Part shown: positions 17,640 to 26,432 of the stretch, piece by piece
How positions within the stretch are numbered: the first letter of the stretch is position 1
Layout: every line of letters begins with the position of its first letter
NCBI GenBank assembly: GCA_043804925.1
Contig: JAZDIP010000059.1
Location: forward strand, 1 to 64,000
From: ChocPot-Mid sp043804925
GTDB lineage: Bacteria; Bacteroidota; Ignavibacteria; Kapaibacteriales; UBA2268
Reading direction: 5' to 3'
Length of the DNA stretch: 64,000 nucleotides
Program-made: the position numbers and the translations under genes
Notes under the pieces: generated by a model
What the model was told of the DNA's origin: nothing
The model's database searches: none
Seen by the model: the letters and a program-made list of their open reading frames with translations, nothing else

Positions 17640-20411
17640 ATGGTTGAATATAAAGCAGACGGCAGACAGCAGACGGCAGACGTGAATCAATTACTAATTA
17701 CTAATTACGAATTACGAATGAAGAATTTAATATTCGTCAGTCGACAGTCGTCAGTCGGTGGTTTCTTTTTGGTATTTATTATTGGATTGTTTTTTACTGC
17801 TACAATCTTATTTGCGAATGATGATGATTTGAGCGGTGGTGTTTTGGATAAAAATGTAAATTCGGAACATGAGGATTATGGTGCTTATGTCATTTATGGG
17901 ACAGAGATGGATACTTTGTTTTTTACAAGCTCAAGACCTGTGGATAAAAAAAGAAAAATTGCTGTCACGGCAGAAATGTTTTTCAGCACAAGACCTGCTA
18001 ATCAAAGACACACAAAGCAGATAAATGAAGGATGGTCAAAAGCAAAGCAAATTGTTGCGGAAGCGTCCAAAATTGCGGAATTCACGCGTGGTTCCATTGC
18101 TTTAAATGCATCGAAAAGCAAAATTATTTTTGCCGCTGAACGGGATTTAACTAATTCAAAAGCACAGGGTTCGAGTTATCTTTTCGACCTGTACGAGATG
18201 TATAAGGATTTGAAAGGATTTTCACAACCGAAACCCTTATCTGAAGTCAATGAACCGGATTACTGGGATTCCCAACCCGCTCTATCACCTGATGGCAAGA
18301 TTCTTTTCTTTGTTTCAAACAGAGATGGAGGTTCCGGTGGCCTTGACATCTGGTATTCCGTTACGGATTATAAAGGTATGTGGTCAAAACCCCAGGTAGT
18401 GCCAAATATAAATACAGCCGGAGACGAATATTCTCCACATTGCGGCTCTGATGGTTACTTTTATTTCTCGACAAACTGGGATTATAAAAATAATGCAAAA
18501 GGCAGAACCGGAAGAGATATTTACAGGGCTGATTATTCCAAATCACAGGGTATAACCTTGCCTGTTAATCCGATTTCTTTGGATGAAGCAATAGCGAATG
18601 ATGCAGAAAAATATGGGCTCGAACTTCCCGGGAGTATAAAATATAATTCTGACAAAGATGATGAATTTCCTTATATAAGCGAAGACAGAAAAGCAATATT
18701 TATCACTTCCAACCGCAAGGAAGATTTTGATAAAAGAAATATTTTTGCATACTCACTGCCAAAATCGAGGATTCGTTTGCAGGTGAACGTTAGTGAAAAA
18801 ATATTAGATGCTAACGGATTTATTGTTAGGGATGCCACCCCGAAAGTAGGACTTAATCTGACTTTGGTTGACAGGGAAACCGGAGTTACTAAGGATATTA
18901 CCTCCGGGGCTCCTTATGAAGTTGATGTGGACAAAGAATACTTTATCCAATTCTCCAAATTTGTCGAAGAAGAGTGCTACACCAACAGAATCGAAGGACC
19001 AGATAACCTTACTATCAAAACTGTCCAGCCATTTGGCAGGGACACTTTATTTATTGAAAATGTTTTAATTGTAAGGCAAAAAGTCGAGATTCCTCCTGTT
19101 GTGTTTAACTCAACGGATACTTTGCCATATTTTATAACCGGTTACTGGTATCCTAATACAACTGAAAATCTCCGGGAATACAGAGACAGAGAATCAAAGG
19201 GCTTTTTTAATCGCACAGGATTTGTAGATTCTACCGGATATGACTACCATAGAATTACACAACAAATTGACAATAATTTCAAAAAAAAGATATATGAACC
19301 ACTTGAAGAATTGCTTCCAGCATTTCAGGATTTTTGCCGTGACACGCTTTACCTAAAAGTAACAATTCACGGATATACTGACCCAAGAGGTTTGTCCGGC
19401 GGTGAAGAGCATCCTTATCGTCCCGAATCCAAATATCAAAGAATATATCCCGATGAAACAATAACCGTAGGAGTAGATGAAAGAGGACAAGAAGTAAGAA
19501 TCCCGTCAGGTATAAACATGTGGAATTATAACTGGCCTGTAAACCCTGATGACAAAGAAGGCAAATGGATTAAGCTTCCAAATGAAGGTGAAAAAGGAAA
19601 TATTCTGCTATCAAAACTTAGGGCATATTTCACTTTCGTTACATTCGACCGTAAGATGACGGAATTATCTCCAATTTACGAGCAGGTAAGGAACAATGGG
19701 AGAGTAATACTCGATGCCGAAGGTTTTGGTATTGACAAGGAAGGTTTCAAAGCAAGGAATCTCAGAGATGACCCGCAAAGCAGAAGGATTGAAATTTATC
19801 TCGATATACTCAGACCTGAAGAATTAGCTTATCACAAGCGTCTTCCCGGAGGTCAGTTGAAAATGATACCAATAACTATTAAAGAATCAACACCGGTTGA
19901 ATCAGTTCCAAAGGATAAAGATAAAATCGAAACGGTTGAGGAAACAACTAAAAGTGTACCGGAAACTACCCCGGAATTAAAAGAAATATTGGAAGAGGAT
20001 ACGAAATCCGAACCGTCACCGGTTTTTGAAACTGAGGATGAATATACTGATGAAGATGAGATAGCAGAAAAATACGGAGATGTAAAATCCGTTCATATAA
20101 CACAACCCCTGCCTCCTGCAAAGGATGACCCAAGAATACAGAAAGCGGAAGCTGAAAGATTTTGTTATAAGATTTATTATCAGGCATACACTGATTTTGA
20201 GGAAGCTTTAAAAGCAAAGCAAATTTTATCAGCAGCCGGTATCGAGGATGTCAGGGTGGTTGAAATAATTGATAACTTTGGTTCAAACAGAACCTACGAA
20301 CTTTATTCCGGATGCTATTCTGAAACAACACAGGCAATAAATGCTATGAAGCAGGTGAGTTGGGCAACCGATGCCTTAAAGTTAAGCAGGAATCCGGTAA
20401 TAATTAAATAG
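17640..20411 (+). CDS. PD40 propeller - OmpA - SPOR envelope protein
   Basis: Domains in order: a signal region, PD40/TolB-like propeller units (LSPDGKILFFVSNRDGGSGG near residue 216, DGYFYFSTN near 273, ISEDRKAIFITSNR near 340), a carboxypeptidase-regulatory-like beta-domain (~395-450), an OmpA-type peptidoglycan-binding domain (~545-720, with VTIHGYTDPRGL and SRRIEIYLD), an acidic linker, and a SPOR domain (~840-920). The layout resembles PorE-type T9SS accessory proteins and Pal-like tethers but is not diagnostic. AGGAG lies seven bases before ATG 17640, which supports that start, yet the first ~45 codons are largely repeat DNA. ATG 17718 would give a more compact signal peptide. Confidence 0.75.
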   Translation: MVEYKADGRQQTADVNQLLITNYELRMKNLIFVSRQSSVGGFFLVFIIGLFFTATILFANDDDLSGGVLDKNVNSEHEDYGAYVIYGTEMDTLFFTSSRPVDKKRKIAVTAEMFFSTRPANQRHTKQINEGWSKAKQIVAEASKIAEFTRGSIALNASKSKIIFAAERDLTNSKAQGSSYLFDLYEMYKDLKGFSQPKPLSEVNEPDYWDSQPALSPDGKILFFVSNRDGGSGGLDIWYSVTDYKGMWSKPQVVPNINTAGDEYSPHCGSDGYFYFSTNWDYKNNAKGRTGRDIYRADYSKSQGITLPVNPISLDEAIANDAEKYGLELPGSIKYNSDKDDEFPYISEDRKAIFITSNRKEDFDKRNIFAYSLPKSRIRLQVNVSEKILDANGFIVRDATPKVGLNLTLVDRETGVTKDITSGAPYEVDVDKEYFIQFSKFVEEECYTNRIEGPDNLTIKTVQPFGRDTLFIENVLIVRQKVEIPPVVFNSTDTLPYFITGYWYPNTTENLREYRDRESKGFFNRTGFVDSTGYDYHRITQQIDNNFKKKIYEPLEELLPAFQDFCRDTLYLKVTIHGYTDPRGLSGGEEHPYRPESKYQRIYPDETITVGVDERGQEVRIPSGINMWNYNWPVNPDDKEGKWIKLPNEGEKGNILLSKLRAYFTFVTFDRKMTELSPIYEQVRNNGRVILDAEGFGIDKEGFKARNLRDDPQSRRIEIYLDILRPEELAYHKRLPGGQLKMIPITIKESTPVESVPKDKDKIETVEETTKSVPETTPELKEILEEDTKSEPSPVFETEDEYTDEDEIAEKYGDVKSVHITQPLPPAKDDPRIQKAEAERFCYKIYYQAYTDFEEALKAKQILSAAGIEDVRVVEIIDNFGSNRTYELYSGCYSETTQAINAMKQVSWATDALKLSRNPVIIK
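17661..17755. repeat. Three word arrays inside the N-terminal coding region
   Basis: Three families lie within the first 40 codons of the 17640 gene: CAGACGGCAGACAGCAGACGG, AATTACTAATTACGAATTACG and GTCAGTCGACAGTCGTCAGTC. Each also occurs, in variant form, in non-coding gaps (12335-12451, 37413-37440, 45500-45540). They encode ADGRQQTAD, LLITNYELR and VSRQSSVGG. Their presence between the ribosome-binding site and the signal core suggests recent insertion. Confidence 0.65.
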
Positions 20412-20556
20412 TTGCGGTTGAATGGATTTAAAGTGTAAGGGATTGTCTTATAAGTAAGAAATTATTATGAATGTGATTCTGAATGCAGAGAGGAATCCGG
20501 CATTCAAAATGTCATTGTGGGCTTATTGAAGGATAACATTATACTTCGTCCCGTAA

Positions 20557-20598
20557 GGAAGGTCTCTTTTGAGACAACGCCAACAGGACTTCCTTTTT
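20557..20598 (+). terminator. Possible intrinsic terminator after the PD40-OmpA-SPOR gene
   Basis: GGAAG pairs with CTTCC across an inner GTCTC-TTTT-GAGAC hairpin, and five T residues follow. It lies ~145 bases after the stop and before the convergent mobA. The outer stem is short and the branch is asymmetric, so it may instead be another dispersed palindrome. Confidence 0.35.
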
Positions 20599-20666
20599 AT
20601 AAGATTATTCTTGGCTAATTTCGCAAAATGACAAATATTTTTTATTTTGTAATTGTGCTTTGAAAA

Positions 20667-21311
20667 TTACAGTTTACATTTATTTGAATTAACTATTTCA
20701 ACTATTGATTTAAAGTTCTCGGGATTATTCATGTTAAGAAAAATATTTTTTTCATATCCTTGAAGATTTTCGACCTTGTCAATAATTGTTGCAGGTACTG
20801 AATTAATCAGCTGATGAACCTTGCATTTTCTCTTCGTTTGGTTCAAGTCTCTATTCTCCTGGCTATTATCTTCTTCAATTATTTTCCCGATTACAGGGAT
20901 TAATGATTTGCTGTAAATACCACACAACTGTTGAATAAATCCATCGGCTTTGGGAACGGTTATCAAAGCATCTGAAGGATAATCAACAATACTGCATATC
21001 ATCCCGGAAGTCATCAATGGCATATCGCAGGAAATAATAAAATTCCTTTCAGTTTTACTGTTAATCAAACCAGAGTGAATTCCTGCAATCGGTCCAACGT
21101 TTTTATGTATATCACAGTAAGTTTTAATATTCAGGAATTTATATAATTCAGGTTCATTAGTTATTATGATAAGTTCCCTGAATAAGGATTTCATAAGAAT
21201 ACTCACAATCTCAATAATTTTTACATCCCCGATTTTCAGAAAAGATTTATTCTCACCCATTCTTGTGCTTTTGCCACCTGAAAGTATTATTCCGGTTATA
21301 TCCTGATACAT
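20667..21311 (-). CDS. mobA: Molybdenum cofactor guanylyltransferase
   Basis: MobA attaches GMP to molybdopterin to make the bis-MGD-type cofactor. Seen here: the nucleotidyltransferase loop ILSGGKSTRMGENKSFL, DIHKNVGPIAGIHSGL and SCDMPLM. The start at MYQDITG is preferred because it leaves only a 16-base overlap with the moeA stop and begins directly before the beta-strand. The final ~50 residues are more divergent. It is the last gene of the seven-gene molybdenum-cofactor operon. Confidence 0.88.
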   Translation of the reverse strand: MYQDITGIILSGGKSTRMGENKSFLKIGDVKIIEIVSILMKSLFRELIIITNEPELYKFLNIKTYCDIHKNVGPIAGIHSGLINSKTERNFIISCDMPLMTSGMICSIVDYPSDALITVPKADGFIQQLCGIYSKSLIPVIGKIIEEDNSQENRDLNQTKRKCKVHQLINSVPATIIDKVENLQGYEKNIFLNMNNPENFKSIVEIVNSNKCKL

Positions 21312-22507
21312 TCTACCCATTCTCCTTTGTTGAGCAATGTCAATTCTTCGGGAAATAAAAACATACAGTCAGAGTTGCTCATTGTTGACATTGTTCCCGA
21401 TGATTGGGAACCTGCACTTTCAATTTCGAAACATCTGTCTTCTCCGTTAAAATTCATTTTAGCCATAACAAAATGTAACCTGTTGTCATGTTTTTTAATA
21501 GGTGATTTTAATTTAGCTTGAAAACCGGGAGATGATTTTACACCGTAATGCATTAATAATATATTTTTGACAAATAATTTGAAATTAACGAAACATGAGA
21601 CGGGATTTCCCGGAAGACCGAATATAGGGATTACCTTTTTACCATTATTATACGTACTAAACAACAATGGTTTTCCCGGTTTTATATTTACTTTCCAGAA
21701 CTGAATTTCTGCACCTGCCGATTTAATTGCATCCTGCATAAAATCATACTTCCCAACCGAAACACCACCGGTAGTAATCAAGATATCAATGCCGGAATTT
21801 AGTGCATCTTTTATTTTTTTCGACATTAGTTCAGGTTTGTCAGCGACTATTCCGAAATCAACCGGTTTCATTTGCATATCCTTAATTGAAGCAATAATCG
21901 AAGCGGCATTTGATGAACGTATCTGGTCATTAACGGGCAGCTGTTCAATAGGAATCAACTCATCACCGGAGGCAATAACTCCAATTGTTAATTTTCCGTA
22001 AACAGATATCTCCGATTTACCGCAGGCAGCAGCCAAATTTATATTATTTTTTTCTATTATTGTACCTGAACTTATTGCTACTGAATTTATTTTGAGGTCT
22101 TCGCCCATTATCCGTGTGTTATTGAATTTTTTTAATTTAAAATCATCAGGTACTGTAATTGAATTATCAGATTGAATACAGTCTTCTACGGGAATTACAG
22201 TATCGGCTTCTTCCGGAAGTTTTGCACCGGTCATTATTCTAACAGCACTGTTAAAATCCGTTTCTATTGAACGGTAATTGCCTGCTGATATTTCTGCAAT
22301 GTTCTTCCATTTACGAATTTCCGGATGGTATTTAATAGCATATCCATCCATTGCAGAGTTAGTGAATGGGGGTAGGTTAATATCTGAAATTATATCTTCA
22401 GCTAATATTCTACCAAGAGAATCAGCCAGTTTTATTTGTTCCTTAACCTTTGGAATTAAAGATATATTCTCTAATATTTTATTTACTGCTTCTTTGTATT
22501 TTAACAT
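21296..22507 (-). CDS. moeA: Molybdopterin molybdenumtransferase
   Basis: MoeA inserts molybdate into adenylylated molybdopterin. The protein has the family phrase LPPFTNSAMDGYA near residues 45-57, the MPT-binding domain signature GDELIPIEQL, TTGGVSVGKYDFMQ and FGLPGNPVSCFV. Length (403 aa) is typical. It is followed by an overlapping mobA and preceded one base away by the MOSC gene. Confidence 0.95.
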   Translation of the reverse strand: MLKYKEAVNKILENISLIPKVKEQIKLADSLGRILAEDIISDINLPPFTNSAMDGYAIKYHPEIRKWKNIAEISAGNYRSIETDFNSAVRIMTGAKLPEEADTVIPVEDCIQSDNSITVPDDFKLKKFNNTRIMGEDLKINSVAISSGTIIEKNNINLAAACGKSEISVYGKLTIGVIASGDELIPIEQLPVNDQIRSSNAASIIASIKDMQMKPVDFGIVADKPELMSKKIKDALNSGIDILITTGGVSVGKYDFMQDAIKSAGAEIQFWKVNIKPGKPLLFSTYNNGKKVIPIFGLPGNPVSCFVNFKLFVKNILLMHYGVKSSPGFQAKLKSPIKKHDNRLHFVMAKMNFNGEDRCFEIESAGSQSSGTMSTMSNSDCMFLFPEELTLLNKGEWVECIRI

Positions 22508-22508
22508 T

Positions 22509-22979
22509 TTAATCCTTATTTAATATTCTGACATCATCATTTACTTTTATAATACCTCCTTTAATCACTTTTGCAAAAATCCCTTCCCGCGGCATTACAC
22601 AATCACCCACTGTTTCAAAAATAGCACATCTTGTATGGCATTCCTTGCCTATTTGAGTTATTTCCAGTAAAGAGTTTTCACCGATTAATAATTGTGTCCC
22701 TATTGGAAGTTTTGGAAGATTGATAAATTCTGTTGTCAGGTTTTCTGCAAATATACCCGGTCTCAATTTTATTAAATCTTTTTGCCTCATCTTATCAATA
22801 CTCTCGATTGCAAGTAATGATATTTGTCTGTGCCAATCACCTGCATGAGCATCTCCTTCGATTCCCCGGTTTTCAATAAGGACAGCTGAATCAATATTCA
22901 TTTTTGGCGTTCCTTTCTTTTTACTAACTGAGATAGCTCTTATTTTTCCTTTATTTGAAATCAAATTATTCATTCTCAT
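22509..22979 (-). CDS. MOSC domain protein
   Basis: MOSC domains handle sulfur attached to molybdenum or carry it to pathway enzymes. The features seen are GIEGDAHAGDWHRQISLL, ENLTTEF and the conserved cysteine region IGKECHTRCAIF, followed by MPREGIFAKV. It is a stand-alone 156-residue member, similar in size to the MOSC part of MoaC-linked proteins. Its start overlaps the moaC stop by 14 bases. Confidence 0.9.
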   Translation of the reverse strand: MRMNNLISNKGKIRAISVSKKKGTPKMNIDSAVLIENRGIEGDAHAGDWHRQISLLAIESIDKMRQKDLIKLRPGIFAENLTTEFINLPKLPIGTQLLIGENSLLEITQIGKECHTRCAIFETVGDCVMPREGIFAKVIKGGIIKVNDDVRILNKD

Positions 22980-23460
22980 TTTTTAAAATTTCATTAAAAA
23001 AATCTCCGCTTTTTCCGCCTGTTTTACTTATCAGCCGTATATCCGTAATCCTGATATTTTTATCAATGGCTTTGCACATATCGTAAATAATTATTCCGGC
23101 AATGCTAACTGCCGTAATAGCTTCCATTTCAATTCCTGTAGAAGAATTCGTTTTCGCGGTGGAAGTAATTTCTATTGAATTTTCTTCACTTGATAATTCA
23201 AATGAAACATCTAAAAAAGTTATAAAAATATTATGGCAAAGTGGAATAAGTTCGGAAGTCCTTTTAGCTCCCTGAATTGCCCCTATTTTTGCAACAGATA
23301 ATACATCACCCTTGGATACTGTATTATTTTTCACCGCCTTGAAAGCTTCCTCATTAAGGAACACCTTACCTTTAGCAGTTGCCAATCTCTCTGTTTTTGG
23401 TTTATTGCTTATATCTACCATTTTGGCTTTTCCATTATTATCCGTATGACTTAGTCCCAT
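22966..23460 (-). CDS. moaC: Cyclic pyranopterin monophosphate synthase
   Basis: MoaC converts the MoaA product into cyclic pyranopterin monophosphate, the first stable molybdopterin precursor. The protein has MVDISNKPKTERLATAKG near the start, then IGAIQGAKRTSELIPLCHN and GIEMEAITAVSIAGIIIYDM, all diagnostic. Length (164 aa) is normal. It is 3 bases downstream of moaA. Confidence 0.96.
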   Translation of the reverse strand: MGLSHTDNNGKAKMVDISNKPKTERLATAKGKVFLNEEAFKAVKNNTVSKGDVLSVAKIGAIQGAKRTSELIPLCHNIFITFLDVSFELSSEENSIEITSTAKTNSSTGIEMEAITAVSIAGIIIYDMCKAIDKNIRITDIRLISKTGGKSGDFFNEILKNENE

Positions 23461-23463
23461 TAA

Positions 23464-24459
23464 TCAGCCCCCTATTGAAATCATGCTATTACTTTTTAAT
23501 TGAATTAATTTCTCCAGCTCATCATGCATTCCTTTTTTATTACCAATAAATCCGGTAATGTTATCCATTATCTCTTTATCGGTTGCACCGGAACGAATCA
23601 AATCTTTAATATCCAAATCTTCATCAATCGTCGAAAAAAGACAAAGTTTTAGTTTGCCGTCAGATGTTACTCTTAGCCGGTTGCAGGTATTACAAAAATG
23701 TTCTGATAATGATGTGATGAAGCTGATTTTTCCGTCATAATCCGCAACAGTATAATCCTTGCTAACAGATTCAAGATTGTTAGCATTAATAAGTTTGTAT
23801 TTTTTTGAGATAATTTTTATCATATCTTTATAACTTACAAACTGATTTCTATCGTACCCATTATTAGAAAAAGGCATATACTCGATAAACCTGACTGTTA
23901 CTTTGTGCCTGATTGAAAAATCCACAAAATCCAACAACTCATCATCATTGATTCCTTTCATGACAACCATATTTATTTTGACTTTTTTGGGAGATATACT
24001 TATTCCTTCCATTATTGAATTAATTGCAGAGCCGAATAAGCCAGAACCGGTAATCGAAATAAATTTTGCTTTTTGAAGAGTGTCAAGACTGAAGTTGAAT
24101 CTGTCAATACCCCTATTAATAAAATCTGCAATTCTATTCTTTAACAAAATACCATTACTTGTGGCAGATAGTTCATATTCTGAAGTACTCTTTAAGTCAT
24201 TTAAACTTTGCACCAATTTCTCAATATCTTTTCTTGCAAAGGGTTCTCCACCTGTTAACCTGATTTTTTTGAATTCAAACTTTTCAACAAAAATTCTTAC
24301 AATTCTCTCGATTTTTTCAAAACTAATTATACTCTTATTATTTAAATTGTGAAGATAGTTTTTGTCAGGATTGCAATAAACACAGTTAAGGTTACACTTG
24401 TCAGTAACCGATAGTCTGAGATAATTGTGAATCCTTCCATATTTATCGAATAGTTTCAT
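23464..24459 (-). CDS. moaA: GTP 3',8-cyclase (radical SAM)
   Basis: MoaA rearranges GTP in the first step of molybdopterin synthesis. The radical-SAM cysteines are in CNLNCVYC (Cys22, 26, 29), followed by RLTGGEPFARKDI. The second FeS site is FCNTCNRLRVTSDGKLKLCL. The C-terminus ends in Gly-Gly, as required for activity in characterised MoaA proteins. It begins one base after the chrA-like stop. Confidence 0.96.
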   Translation of the reverse strand: MKLFDKYGRIHNYLRLSVTDKCNLNCVYCNPDKNYLHNLNNKSIISFEKIERIVRIFVEKFEFKKIRLTGGEPFARKDIEKLVQSLNDLKSTSEYELSATSNGILLKNRIADFINRGIDRFNFSLDTLQKAKFISITGSGLFGSAINSIMEGISISPKKVKINMVVMKGINDDELLDFVDFSIRHKVTVRFIEYMPFSNNGYDRNQFVSYKDMIKIISKKYKLINANNLESVSKDYTVADYDGKISFITSLSEHFCNTCNRLRVTSDGKLKLCLFSTIDEDLDIKDLIRSGATDKEIMDNITGFIGNKKGMHDELEKLIQLKSNSMISIGG

Positions 24460-24460
24460 A

Positions 24461-24979
24461 TTAAAGTATTAAAACTCCAATAAATGCTGAAATAGCTACG
24501 ATAATTGCAGGATGCACTTTAAAGAAAATAAGAAGTCCGCCAATCAGTAAAAAAATTATCAATTTATTGTTAAATGTCCCTTTAAACAAATATTGGAACA
24601 TAATAACAACTATCATTCCTATTACTGCATATTTGATAGCTTGAAAAATTTTGATGACATAGGGATTTTTTTCAAAATGTAATAAAGTATAATATACAAT
24701 TATCATCAAAAATGCCGGAAAAATCAAATTGCCTAAATTTGCCGCTATAGCACCTGCAATTCCTGCAGTCTTGTATCCGGTATATGTCGCAAATTTAATC
24801 GAAATGGCACCCGGTATGAACTCGACTATCCCAAGAATACGCATAAACTCATCATTAGACAACCAATGGTGATTCTTAACCACTTCTGTTTCAATCACAG
24901 GAATAAGAGAATATGCTCCACCAAAGGAAAGCATACCAACTTTAAGAAAAGATATAAATAATTGCCAGACTTGGAGCAT
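24461..24979 (-). CDS. Half-size chromate transporter family (CHR) protein
   Basis: This membrane protein of 172 residues has the CHR domain pattern: FLKVGMLSFGGAYSLIPVIE near the start, IVEFIPGAISIKFATYTGY, then several transmembrane helices. Full-length ChrA has two such halves; short members usually come as adjacent pairs, but only one half is encoded here. Its position inside a molybdenum-cofactor operon suggests transport of an oxyanion such as molybdate or tungstate instead of chromate resistance, which is inference. The AhpD-like stop overlaps its start (TAATG). Confidence 0.8.
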   Translation of the reverse strand: MLQVWQLFISFLKVGMLSFGGAYSLIPVIETEVVKNHHWLSNDEFMRILGIVEFIPGAISIKFATYTGYKTAGIAGAIAANLGNLIFPAFLMIIVYYTLLHFEKNPYVIKIFQAIKYAVIGMIVVIMFQYLFKGTFNNKLIIFLLIGGLLIFFKVHPAIIVAISAFIGVLIL

Positions 24980-25293
24980 TATTTGCCTTCCAATACATCA
25001 TCAACCCAACTAAATGCAGCCATTGTAGCAGGCAAACCAAGCGTAGGAAGAGCAAGCATTACTGCATGCCTGATTTCTTCAGTAGTGCAACCTACTTTCA
25101 AAGCTTTGCGTGTATGCGAATGTACAGCACCCTCGAGTCTTGCGCCTGTTGAAATTGATAATTTAATCAATGCCCTGGTCTTTTCATCCAGAGGTCCGGC
25201 CTTGTGCACTGCTTCGCCCATTGATTCATAAGCATTTGCAACATCAGGAAACTCATCATGAAAACGCTGATAGCGTTTTGGTAATTTTGACAT
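24979..25293 (-). CDS. Carboxymuconolactone decarboxylase/AhpD-like protein
   Basis: The protein is a compact helical CMD-family domain (TRALIKLSISTGARLEGAV, then HTRKALKVGCTTEEIRHAVM and LPTLGLPATMAA). The redox CxxC of peroxidase-type AhpD is absent: the position reads SHTRKAL. It is therefore probably not an alkylhydroperoxidase. The start at MSKLPKR is supported by GGAG at a proper distance; the ATG six bases upstream sits too close to it. It is the first gene after the riboswitch. Its role in molybdenum metabolism is unknown. Confidence 0.8.
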   Translation of the reverse strand: MSKLPKRYQRFHDEFPDVANAYESMGEAVHKAGPLDEKTRALIKLSISTGARLEGAVHSHTRKALKVGCTTEEIRHAVMLALPTLGLPATMAAFSWVDDVLEGK

Positions 25294-25310
25294 AATCATA
25301 CTCCTTTAAT

Positions 25311-25341
25311 AAAAAAACCTTGTTGAACAAACAACAAGGTT
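25311..25341 (-). terminator. Intrinsic terminator in the leader of the molybdenum-cofactor operon
   Basis: On the minus strand, AACCTTGTTG and CAACAAGGTT form a perfect 10-bp stem with a six-base loop, followed by a run of seven U. It lies between the riboswitch and the first gene, 18 bases before its ATG. It is therefore an attenuator and not an operon end. Confidence 0.85.
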
Positions 25342-25368
25342 CGATAATAATTCAAACTCGTTTTTGTT

Positions 25369-25459
25369 CTCCTTTGCAAATCGGCAGGCATAAAGGTTTC
25401 CGCTTACACCCTATCGGTACATCCGCCATATCATAAGACTTAGGCAAAATGACTCGGAG
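25369..25459 (-). promoter_or_regulatory. Probable Moco (or tungsten-cofactor) riboswitch
   Basis: The minus-strand leader begins CTCCGAG and ends GGAG, which can pair as an outer P1 helix. Inside are GCCTAAG, GCGGAAACC and GCCTGCCGA, which I associate with the MOCO RNA motif. It sits directly upstream of a terminator hairpin and an operon of five molybdenum-cofactor genes, the expected genetic setting. Identification is by eye plus context. A covariance-model search (Rfam RF01055) would decide it. Confidence 0.6.
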
Positions 25460-25518
25460 AAATATATTTTATTTAACAAATTTACTAAAAGTTTTTGATA
25501 ATAAAAAGACCATATTTT

Positions 25519-25814
25519 GGTTCTTCGCTAAATGAAGTGGGTAATTTTAAGTTAATATTCAAATTCACTTAAATACTAAAGATTGCTTCATCCCGATGAA
25601 TCGGGATTCGCAATGACTTGTGCGGATTGTTGCTGTCCTGCGGACAGTAAACCGATATAATCCGTCATTGCGAGGAATGAAATGACGAAGCAATCTTTCG
25701 TCATAAGGAGATTGCTTCACTGCGTTCGCAATGACACGATTGAGAACGTCATTGCAAGGAACGAAGTGACGAAGCAATCTTTTCAATTTTACCCACTATG
25801 AATAATGAAGAATC
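25519..25814. mobile_element. Hairpin-rich element with inverted ends, copy A
   Basis: The left end begins GGTTCTTC, followed by AGTGGGTAA, and the right end reads TTACCCACT...GAAGAATC, so the ends are ~30-bp imperfect inverted repeats. Between them lie four hairpin modules built on ATTGC...GCAAT, including ATCCCGAT/ATCGGGAT and CTGTCC-TGC-GGACAG. There is no credible gene; reading frames through it translate only the repeats. Copy B follows immediately, with a shared 18-base junction sequence on the left of each. Confidence 0.7.
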
Positions 25815-25832
25815 ATAAAAAGAGCATATTTT

Positions 25833-26173
25833 GGTTCTTCGCTAAATGAAATGGGTAATTTTAAGTTAATATTCAAATTCACTTAAATACTAAAGATTGC
25901 TTCATCCCGATGAATCGGGATTCGCAATGACTTGTGCGGATTGTTGCTGTCCTGCGGACAGTAAACATATATAATCCGTCATTGCGAGGAGCGAAGCGAC
26001 GAAGCAATCTTTCGTCATAAGGAGATTGCTTCACTGCGTTCGCAATGACGTTTCGTGTAGGCTCAAGTCCAAAAACTCCGTTTTTGGACAAAAAAGCACG
26101 TATGCTGTCATTGCGAGGAACGAAGTGACGGAGCAATCTTTTCAATTTTACCCACTATGAATAATGAAGAACC
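25833..26173. mobile_element. Hairpin-rich element with inverted ends, copy B
   Basis: It is near-identical to copy A over most of its length and is offset by 314 bases. It ends GAAGAACC, an exact inverse of its GGTTCTTC start. Where copies A and C have ACGATTGAGAACG, copy B carries a ~55-base module containing GTCCAAAAACTCCGTTTTTGGAC-like pairing (arms GTCCAAAAAC and GTTTTTGGAC). The remaining gap to the next gene (26174-26432) is AT-rich with no feature I can support. Confidence 0.7.
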
Positions 26174-26432
26174 AATATTTTTATTAAAAAGCTAATGACG
26201 TAAATAATCTTGTTTTACTATTTACCTAAATAAATAATCCGGTTTATTAAACTGATTTTATAGGTTCTTTTTTTTTATTAAATTTTACATAAAATATTTG
26301 AAAACCTTAGATGTCTTATTGCTAGTATTTGTTGTTTTTAATTTTCTTTAAATTTATTGAACATTGCCTTTGTACATATAAATATATACTAAAATAGATA
26401 CAGAATGTTAAATTTTATAAAGGAGTACAGAC

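Noticed and set aside
17640..20411. Assigning this protein as PorE of the T9SS machinery.
   Set aside because: The PD40-OmpA combination is shared by many envelope proteins, no PorK/L/M/N/P genes are adjacent, and the added SPOR domain is not typical.
24979..25299. AhpD peroxidase as the function of the first molybdenum-operon gene.
   Set aside because: The catalytic CxxC is missing (SHTRKAL at that position), so only the fold can be claimed.
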